Source: Prorocentrum cordatum (Eukaryota; Sar; Dinophyceae; Prorocentrales; Prorocentraceae). From it: DNA of 42,954 nucleotides. The notes under the pieces are model-generated. The model was given only the letters and a program-made list of their open reading frames with translations. It did not search any database and was not told the DNA's origin. A program made the translations under genes and the position numbers. Location of the stretch: assembly GCA_963575745.1 (NCBI GenBank), contig CAUYUJ010006538.1:10001-52954 (forward strand), read 5' to 3'. Of this stretch, positions 32,401 to 40,398 are shown one piece after another. Numbering within the stretch: position 1 is the stretch's first letter; the number at the start of each line of letters is the position of its first letter.

Positions 32401-34136
32401 CTGGCAGCTTGCCGGTAATTTCTGGGGTGATGTAGCCCATCGTCGCCAGCATACTCACGCGGCCATGCTTCAGCTCAGTCTGGCGCCGGCGGGCGAAATT
32501 AGCCGTGCTACCATCCGCTGTGAACCCAGCCGGGTCCCAGAAGCCGACCGGGTCCTGCACGCCCAGCTCACTCTCGAACGCGCGCAGCGGGGATCCAGTG
32601 TAGAGCGCCCAGTCGCCCCAGGCAGAGCCGGTCAGGCCGTCCTGGAAGAACATGCCGATGATCGCCATCATGGCCAGACGACCGTTGGCGATCTCAGCTG
32701 CCAACTTCTTCTGCTTCTCCCCGGCGTCGCTGGACGTCAGCACCTTGAACCCGAAGTCACCCGCCGCGGCAGCGGTGCCAGCGGACTGGTCCTGGGACAG
32801 CTCGCAGAACGCGCCGTACGCCACGATCTGCGCCCAGCCCGCCGCGGGAACCTTGGAGATCGCACCGAGCCCGTTCGGGATGTCCGCAAACTTCAGGCCC
32901 GCGGAAGGCGACAGGTATCCTGGCAGCTTGCCGGTAATCTCTGGGGTGATGTAGCCCATCGTCGCCAGCATACTCACGCGGCCGTGCTTCAGCTCGGTCT
33001 GGCGCCGGCGGGCGAAGTTAGCCGTGCTACCATCCGCCGTGAACCCAGCGGGTCCCAGAAGCCGACCGGGTCCTGCACGCCCAGCTCGCTCTCGAACGCG
33101 CGCAACGGGGATCCCGTGTAGAGCGCCCAGTCGCCCCAGAGAGCCGGGTCAAGCCGTCCTGGAAGAACATGCCGATGATCGCCATCATGGCAGGCGACCG
33201 TTGCGATCTCAGCTGCCAACTTCTCTGCTTCTCCCCGGCGTCGCTGGACGTCAGCACCTTGAACCCAAAGTCACCCGCCGCGGCAGCAGTGCCAGCGGAC
33301 TGGTCCTGGGACAGCTCGCAGAACGCGCCGTACGCCACGATCTGCGCCCAGCCCGCCGCGGGAACCTTGGAGAATCGCACCGAGCCCGTTCGGGATGTCC
33401 GCAAACTTCAGGCCCGCGGACGGCGACAGGTATCCCTGGCAGCTTGCCGGTAATCTCTGGGGTGATGTAGCCCATCGTCGCCAGCATACTCAACGCGGCC
33501 GTGCTTCAGCTCGGTCTGGCGCCGGCGGGCGAAATTAGCCGTGCTACCATCCGCCGTGAACCCAGCCGGGTCCCAGAAGCCCACTGGGTCCTGCACGCCC
33601 AGCTCACTCTCGAACGCGCGCAGCGGGGATCCAGTGTAGAGCGCCCAGTCGCCCCAGGCAGAGCCGGTCAGGCCGTCCTGGAAGAACATGCCGATGATTG
33701 CCATCATGGCCAGACGACCGTTGGCGATCTCAGCTGCCAACTTCTTCTGCTTCTCCCCGGCGTCGCTGGACGTCAGCACCTTGAAGCCGAAGTCACCCGC
33801 CGCGGCAGCGGTGCCTGCGGACTGGTCCTGGGACAGCTCGCAGAACGCGCCGTACGCCACGATCTGCGCCCAGCCCGCCGCGGGAACCTTGGAGATCGCA
33901 CCGAGCCCGTTCGGGATGTCCGCGAACTTCAGGCCCGCGGACGGCGACAGGTATCCTGGCAGCTTGCCGGTAATCTCTGGGGTGATGTAGCCCATCGTCG
34001 CCAGCATACTCACGCGGCCGTGCTTCAGCTCGGTCTGGCGCCGGCGGGCGAAGTTAGCGGTGCTACCGTCCGCCGTGAACCCAGCCGGGTCCCAGAAGCC
34101 CACTGGGTCCTGCACGCCCAGCTCACTCTCGAACGC
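29426..34136 (-). repeat. nine tandem 519-bp LHC units (block B)
   Basis: Unit starts (Ala of AFESELG) on the minus strand are 34136, 33617, 33099, 32581, 32062, 31543, 31024, 30505 and 29986. Six are exactly 519 bp apart and two are 518 bp, those two touching the damaged stretch. Internal units are almost identical at nucleotide level. The final unit (29986-29426) is visibly diverged (FTFDGNSENFARR, ITPEVSGKFPGY, CELSQNQSPGTP). An unbroken frame covers 32977-29426. Confidence 0.9.
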
Positions 34137-37100
34137 GCGCAGCGGGGATCCAGTGTAGAGCGCCCAGTCGCCCCAGGCAGAGCCGGTCAGGCCGTCCTGG
34201 AAGAACATGCGGTAGTAGGTGGGTGTTGTACTCCTTGAGTGGGGAAAACGTGCCAAATAGCGTGCATGCCAATGTTCCCGCTAAGCAAATGCACAACCCG
34301 TCGGAGTCCACCTCGCAGACAAAAAGGTCGCCTCTGATGTGGGCGTGGAGGTCGGGGGTGAAGCAGTAGGCAGTCTGTAAAGAAGCGGAGCCCCTTCCAA
34401 GAGGGGCACGTGCCCCCGCCTCCGCCGTTTCCCCACCGGGTCTGCCCTGGCCAAGGGGCGTACTACCCGGGGGGAGCGCCACGCCCGACATGACAAAAAT
34501 GCATAGGTGGTAACATGTGCGAGGACCATGCATCGTCTCAACCGGTCGCATCCTGGCGGAACAGGCCCACAGCACGCGGCGCATCACCTGGAACATCGTC
34601 GAGGACAGCCGCCAAGAGCAAGTCGGGACTCAACAGCCGCAGAGTGTTGTTCCCCAGTCAATCGTGGAATGCAAAGACGTGCAGCGACTCGCATTTGGGC
34701 TGCCCAGAATATCAAGCGCTGGCACCAACTCCAGGTCACTGCAAGAATTGGCAAACCATCAATCCCGCGAGGGTGAGAACAAGTCCGCCTCACCAAGCGC
34801 AGAGCACCCCATACACACTGTGAGCAAAATACCAACACTGTCGGTAAAGACGCTGGTGATCCGCGGACGAGTCGTACCGCGTCGTCCAACTGCTCCTGTA
34901 CAACTAGCCTCCCCTCCGTGTCAAGGTAAGCACCACTAGGCCGAAGCATCCGCCAATCAGCTAGGGTCGAAACGGTACGAGCCATGCTCGAAGCAAGGTA
35001 CAAAGCGGTGCCGAAGCTCATCGAGACGCCGTAGCACGGGTCACTCCCCCTTCCACCGGGTCCGCATTCACGGTGAAGCCCCAGTGTCGCACGGAGCGTT
35101 GAAGAAAAAGTCAGACGCCGTCCAAGGGGTCAGGCGCACGAGAACCAATGCGTGCAACGTCTAATGAGTCCCAGTCGCCTGCGTCCAGAACACTGATTGC
35201 ACCTCTGTAACATCACATCTGAATTACACTGAATGTGGGCGCCCGCCCGGGGCGGCACACCAGAGAACGGGGACCCAGGTAGTCCTGTCTGCCCGTGTGG
35301 GTTATGTTTCGCCCCAGCCGCAGGGCGGGCCTGCCACTGGAGCTGGACAGCGCCTCCACCCACAGAAATGCAGTGCCGCCCAGAAGAATGACAGTATTAG
35401 CCGCAGGACTGCAAGTAATACTCTGTAACACTACTGTGCCATGACATCAGCATAGCGCGCAGGAGCGGTCCTCTCCGACCCATTCAGGGGGAACTGTCCT
35501 CGGAGTGGAAGAACATGCCGATGATCGCCATCATGGCCAGACGACCGTTGGCGATCTCAGCTGCCAACTTCTTCTGCTTCTCCCCGGCGTCGCTGGACGT
35601 CAGCACCTTGAACCCGAAGTCACCCGCCGCGGCAGCGGTGCCAGCGGACTGGTCCTGGGACAGCTCGCAGAACGCGCCGTACGCCACGATCTGCGCCCAG
35701 CCCGCCGCGGGAACCTTGGAGATCGCACCGAGCCCGTTCGGGATGTCCGCGAACTTCAGGCCCGCGGACGGCGACAAGTACCCTGGCAGCTTGCCGGTAA
35801 TCTCTGGGGTGATGTAGCCTAACGAATAAGAGGCCCACGTCCCAGCATACTCACGCGGGCCGTGCTTCGCTCGGTCCCTGGCGCCCGGCGGGCGATTTAG
35901 CCGTGCTACGTCCCACCGTGAACCCACCGGGTCCCAAACCCCACTGGGTCCTAGCACTCCCAGCCCTGCCTCGCAACGCGCGCAGCGCGGACCAGGTCAA
36001 GAAGCGCCCAGTACGCCCCAAGCAGGCAGTGCAGGCCGTTCCTGGAAGAACATGCCGATGATTGCCATCATGGCCATAACGACCGTTGGCGATCTCCGCC
36101 GCCAACTTCTTCTGCTTCTCCGCGGCGTCACTGGACGTCAACACCTTGAAGCCGAAGTCACCCGCGGCGGCAGCGGTGCCTGCGGACTGGTCCTGGGACA
36201 GCTCGCAGAACGCGCCGTACGCGACGATCTGCGCCCAGCCCGCCGCGGGAACCTTGGAGATCGCACCGAGCCCGTTCGGGATGTCCGCGAACTTCAGGCC
36301 AGCAGACGGCGACAAGTAGCCGGGCAGCTTGCCGGTGATTTCGGGCGTGATGTAGCCCATGGTCGCCAGCATGCTCACGCGGCCGTGCTTCAGCTCGGTC
36401 TGGCGCCTCCTGGCGAAATTCTCCGTGCTACCATCCGCCGTGAACCCAGCCGGGTCCCAGAAGCCCACCGGGTCCTGAACGCCAAGCTCGCTCTCGAACG
36501 CGCGCAGCGGGGATCCGGTGTAGAGCGCCCAATCGCCCCAAGCCGAGCCAGTCAAACCGTCCTGGAAGAACATTCCGATGATCGCCATCATGGCCAGACG
36601 ACCGTTGGCGATCTCCGCCGCCAACTTCTTCTGCTTCTCCGCGGCGTCACTGGACGTCAACACCTTGAAGCCGAAGTCACCCGCGGCGGCAGCGGTGCCT
36701 GCGGACTGGTCCTGGGACAGCTCGCAGAACGCGCCGTACGCGACGATCTGCGCCCAGCCCGCCGCGGGAACCTTGGAGATCGCACCGAGCCCGTTCGGGA
36801 TGTCCGCGAACTTCAGGCCCGCGGACGGCGACAGGTATCCTGGCAGCTTGCCAGTAATCTCTGGGGTGATGTAGCCCATCGTCGCCAGCATACTCACGCG
36901 GCCGTGCTTCAGCTCGGTCTGGCGCCGGCGGGCGAAGTTAGCCGTGCTACCATCCGCCGTGAACCCAGCCGGGTCCCAGAAGCCGACCGGGTCCTGCACA
37001 CCCAGCTCGCTCTCGAAGGCCGCCATCACTACCTTGTGTTGTGCAGAGCCCTGCGGGGTCACCTTGCTGCCACCGATAGACAGAGCACCCCGGGCAAACA

Positions 37101-37329
37101 GGGCCAGGGCCGCGGACGCGCCGATCAGAGTCAGGCCGACTCCAGCAGGCGACGACGACTGGGAGGCAGGCGCCAATCCAGACGGACCAGTTGAATCCAG
37201 AACTGCATTAGGGTGACCATGGGATCCACGTTCGCCGAGCGGCGCCACCACGAAGGCGTTACAGAACTGGCAGGCCAACAAGCCGGCGGCGAAGGCGGCG
37301 ATGAGGGCAGCGACACCAGAACGCGCCAT
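29426..37329 (-). CDS. light-harvesting chlorophyll a/c(-peridinin)-binding polyprotein
   Basis: The ATG at 37329 opens a leader: signal peptide (about residues 1-25, AALIAAFAAGLLACQFCNA), FVVAP directly after it, a Ser/Pro-rich transit region and a second hydrophobic segment (GVGLTLIGASAALALFA). This is the plastid presequence type expected for a three-membrane plastid. Twelve ~173-residue units follow. Each has LHC helix 1 (RRRQTELKHGRVSMLATMGY), helix 2 (IVAYGAFCELS) and helix 3 (EIANGRLAMMAIIGMFFQDG) with the Glu/Asn/His chlorophyll ligands, ending at SPLR before the next AFESELGVQDP, the likely processing point. The last unit has its own end, ENEKLPVIKQC. No introns are seen. The products would bind pigment in the thylakoid. 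Unit 3 is cut by a ~1.3-kb insertion, and units near 33050-33500 and 35815-36060 carry many small indels, so the gene as shown is not one open frame. Confidence 0.9.
33040..33500. other. indel-rich island inside LHC array
   Basis: Compared with the neighbouring units this stretch has at least seven 1-2-nt gains or losses, for example near 33048, 33138, 33190, 33199, 33222, 33372, 33435 and 33491. Neighbours on both sides are clean. Several changes shift the frame. This pattern fits locally unpolished sequence better than gradual decay, though a dead unit cannot be excluded. Confidence 0.7.
34211..35505. other. ~1.3-kb unidentified insertion in LHC unit 3
   Basis: The unit breaks inside helix 3. 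TGGAAGAACATGC is present at both edges (34198-34210 and 35506-35518), so removing the insert plus one 13-bp copy restores a unit of about normal length. The insert has no LHC similarity, no clear terminal inverted repeats, no poly(A) and no recognised ORF (the longest minus frames are 145 and about 130 codons, Arg/Leu-rich). It does not fit an AG|G intron. It is a candidate mobile insertion with a 13-bp target duplication, or a misassembly. Confidence 0.55.
35506..37020 (-). repeat. LHC units 1-3 (block A)
   Basis: Units start at 37020, 36501 and about 35978. Units 1 and 2 share variants not seen in block B (SSDAAEKQKK instead of SSDAGEKQKK; GSTENFARR in unit 2). Unit 3 is complete only up to helix 3, where the insertion begins. 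The stretch 35815-36060 is damaged. Confidence 0.85.
35815..36060. other. second indel-rich island inside LHC array
   Basis: Around the junction of units 2 and 3, many small insertions, deletions and substitutions disturb otherwise conserved words (for example GATGTAGCCTAACGAATAAG, GCAACGCGCGCAGCGCGGAC). Just outside, identity with other units returns at once. It resembles low-quality consensus sequence. Confidence 0.65.
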
Positions 37330-37338
37330 CGTTTCTTT

Positions 37339-37361
37339 CTGGAGAAGAGATGTCTAAAAAA
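37339..37361 (-). promoter_or_regulatory. candidate spliced-leader acceptor upstream of LHC gene
   Basis: On the minus strand a T7 tract runs into AG (ending at 37354), 24 nt before the ATG at 37329. A second AG (CTCCAG, ending 37339) is closer. Dinoflagellate nuclear mRNAs receive a trans-spliced leader at such AG sites. Which AG is used is not known. Confidence 0.4.
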
Positions 37362-38400
37362 ACTGGTAATGGAGCTAGACGCCCAACCTTGAAAAAAACG
37401 TTGGCCAAAATGGCTGCGAAGGAAGAGGGCGGATGAGGCTTGATTGAAGTGTATCCTCAGAATCGAGAAATCGACGCGGGGACCGCCAGATGTGTACAAT
37501 GTGTTCATTGTGTGCGTCCCTTTCCTTGGACATCTGAGAGGCGCTGAGATTGCGCATGACTGCCTGGCCAAGATTCAACTGCTCAACTAGGCTGACCTAA
37601 ACTATCGCGGGCTGTGCTGGACTGAGCTTGATTGGACTGGGCCGCACTAGCTTGAGCCGGGCAAAGATCAACCGACCTTGGCGGAGCTAAAACAATTGGA
37701 AAGTGCTGAACCCAACTGGGCAGAGCCTGGTTGAGCTGAACTGGGCTGGAATGACCATGGTCAAGCCAGACCCGGACTGGCTGAGCTGGACTGAACTAAG
37801 CTGAGGTGGACAGAGTTTGATTGTCTCGGCCTGAACTGGGCTGTGCTGGACTGAGCTGCACTGATACGACTGGGCCACGCGGAGTTTGACTGGGCTGGGC
37901 TGGGAAGGACGGAGCTGGGTTGAGCTGAACATTCCTGGACTGAGCTGAAACGAGCTGGACTGAGCTTGACTGAGCTTGGCTAAGCTGCAGTGGGCTGGAC
38001 TGGGCTGAGCTGAGCTGGGCTAAGCAGGACTTAGCTGGACTCAGCTAGGCTGCGACGGGCTGACCTGGACTGAGCTTGGGTACGGCGCATGTGTTGCCAT
38101 CACTACTCCCACCAAAAAACCGCACCGCGTGCAGAAGGGCGGAATGATACTCTCGCGTAAGCGCCAGGCAATGATATTCTGGACATCCCGTTCCCGCCTG
38201 GGCGCAGGCCATGTTTCTCCCATCGTAACGTCGTCGGAAGCGGGGCCGCGAGCGAAGGAGCGAAAAGACACTCTCGCCCAAGCACCGCGCTGATTTCTCC
38301 TAATCGTTGTGTTCCCGCTGGGGCGTAGAACACCACTTTCCGGAGAAATCAGCGGGCGGGTCGGGCGGGCGGGACATTGAAGCGGGCAGCTGACGGCGTT
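37362..38400. repeat. GGACTGAGCT minisatellite and a ~124-bp degenerate duplication
   Basis: 37362-37590 is the unique upstream region of the LHC gene, with no recognisable promoter motif. About 37590-38090 is a run of 5- and 10-bp words such as CTGGACTGAG, CTGGGCTGAG and CTGAACTGGG, period about 5-10. About 38125-38345 holds two diverged copies of a ~124-bp word beginning ACTCTCGC. CGCTGATTTCTCC (38288-38300) is inverted at 38341-38353. No gene is supported. Confidence 0.65.
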
Positions 38401-38763
38401 CACGCAATCGACCTTTCGGACCCTGACGGGCGACCTGGGCGGTGCACCCTAACAGGTGGGTCGGGCCGGTCCGCCGGGCCGGCAACTTTCTGGGACTTCG
38501 AATATCTCTGTGACGTCGGGACCATCTGCGGGAAGGTGGTGCGAAGCGGGGTGGAGACGCCAAGGGCGGAGCGGCGCACGTGCATCAATTTGCTGTGGAT
38601 ATGATGATGGTTCTTCTCATTATCAAACGTTTTGGGGCAACCGACCGCCCTCCTGGGCGATTTGTTTCGCGTCTCGTTGCTGCGCACGTCTGCGAGGGGA
38701 AGCAGACAGCAGGAAGTTAGGCCAGTGAGGCCGAGGCGGGGGCGACGTGGGTCTTTTTTTCAG
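38401..38763 (+). promoter_or_regulatory. non-coding stretch ending in a strong splice acceptor
   Basis: No gene is supported in 38401-38750. At 38753-38763 GTCTTTTTTTCAG|GGGAAG is the best polypyrimidine-AG acceptor on the plus strand in this part of the window. It precedes the plus-strand coding-like region and could be a cis or trans splice acceptor. A second, weaker acceptor, GGTGCAG, ends at 38805. Confidence 0.4.
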
Positions 38764-38805
38764 GGGAAGATCTCGAGTACGATTGAGATCCTTTGTTCGG
38801 TGCAG

Positions 38806-40188
38806 GCGGAGCCCGCACAACGCAACGGCGACGTGAGGAGAAGTCTCTGCATCACAAGCTCGAAGTCCTGGCAATTTCCCAAGCACGCAAGCAGGCGAAG
38901 CCGCTGGAGACGGTGCAGCCGAAGAAGCAGGCCAAGAACGGGCGCGACCTCCCAGTGGTGAAGCGCCTCGAGACGTTGGCAGCACAGATGGATGGCACCG
39001 ACACGACGGCCGCCATCGTCAAAAAGCTGAAGCAGTTGGTGGAGCAGTTCGCCACTTCGACCGCCACCACCGACACGAAGGACGATGTCGAGGACAAGGA
39101 CCCAGCCAAGCTCAAGCTGTGGCCCGCGCCGTGGGGCAATACCACCATCGTGGCGGCCAAACAGGTACAGTCCTACTACGCCGCGTACGAGGCGCCAGTC
39201 GTGGTTGTGGCTCAATATACAGCTGAATATGAAGATGCCGAACGGGCTCGTCGCGCGATCGGCCACCGACAGAATGTTCTTACCGTCGCCATCGATGCCA
39301 AGGGGGACCTAGATGTTCTCATGGAAGGTGGCAAGGACCAAGTCAAGGTCAAGGCCAAACTCATCAGCGTGAGCAAGACGGCTCCAAAGAAGGCTACGCT
39401 CCCAAAAGGCATGACCAACGACGCGCCGATCGAGGTTGAGAAATTAAAAACCAATTCTCTGTCGCACCACGATTTGGGAGTTTTGTGCTGGTGTTGATTC
39501 CTCCCAAGCCGTGGATGACCCACAACAGTTTCCTACGATTGTGTTGAACGAAGAGGTGGCAGGGCTTATCCTTCGCACGCGGGGAACAGTAGCATACGAC
39601 AACGAAGTGGCGGGAGTGATCTCCACGACTGAGAAGCATGCCGAGAAGATGCTGGAGTACAAGCCGAATCGAATCAGGGGTGCTGGTTGCTGCAAGATAC
39701 ACAGGCTGGTGGTGTCTCTACTGCTAGATGGATTGCTCAAAGTAAAGATGAAGCGGAGCATGTGTATTACGGGCGTGTGCTTGCTCTGCGAGGCGATGGT
39801 CGCTTGGTCTGCCGCCCGCAAGGCAAATCCAAGCCTTGGAGTTGTTGGACGTACGCAGCTGCCTTTTGCGTCGTCGGGCGCGGCGCGGCGCTATCTCAAG
39901 CACAGTCCACCGCAGGGGGTAGCTGAAGCTGCAACGGGCACCTGGGCCAAAAGCCGTGGATTCTCCCTCATACGTGACACTCGCCGCCAAGGGGTCCGAA
40001 CGTTGTATTTCTACGCTGATGCCCCAGCTGGGGCTTCTTCTGCATGTTACACGTTTGATGATGGCACGACCGTCTCCCGTGCTTTCGGCAAGAACGCAGG
40101 GAAGGACAAGCCAGACACCAGGGAAAGACCAGTAAGCACGCGGGGGGCAACGAAACCCACATCACAGTTCGACCAGCGCGTGGACTAG
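38806..40188 (+). CDS. plus-strand hypothetical coding region, frame-interrupted
   Basis: The frame from about 38806 to 39440 is protein-like, Lys/Ala/Asp-rich and helical (KKLKQLVEQF, DTKDDVEDKDPAKLKLWPAP, VLTVAIDAKGDLDVLMEGG). No ATG opens it, so an upstream exon is likely. Coding character resumes in another frame after TTTGGGAG at about 39481 (FCAGVDSSQAVDDPQQFPTIV), moves near 39685 (DTQAGGVSTARWIAQSKDEA) and again at the G5 run at about 39914-39918 (FSLIRDTRRQGVRTLYFYAD). It stops at about 40188. Some steps may be introns (CACAG|GCTGG near 39701 is AG|GC-like), others homopolymer errors. I do not recognise the product. It is the only plus-strand gene candidate here. Confidence 0.4.
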
Positions 40189-40189
40189 G

Positions 40190-40398
40190 CCACGGAGAGC
40201 AGCGATGGCGCAGCTGCCGCCTCGGATCGAGGCAAAGCACCTGCCACAGGCAAGGAGCCCAACCAGCTGCCCGTGGAAGAGGACCAGAAGGAAAAGTCAT
40301 CGATCATGCACATGACCCACCTTTCTTGGCGCACACGCAGGTACGCGAGTGCGCTGGCGATGGGGGGCTGCTTCTTCATCGCAGCTGGCAGAGGCTGC
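40190..40398. other. short convergent intergenic region
   Basis: This separates the plus-strand coding region (stop about 40188) from the minus-strand stop at 40399-40401. No hairpin terminator or poly(A) motif is evident. Frames here look like overruns of the neighbouring genes. Confidence 0.35.

Noticed and set aside
29528-33121. Plus-strand 1,197-codon ORF through the LHC array
   Set aside because: It is the antisense shadow of the 519-bp units; the minus strand gives clear LHC helices and ligands.
34211-35505. Insertion in LHC unit 3 as a spliceosomal intron
   Set aside because: The left border has no AG|G donor, and the 13-bp duplication fits insertion or misassembly better.
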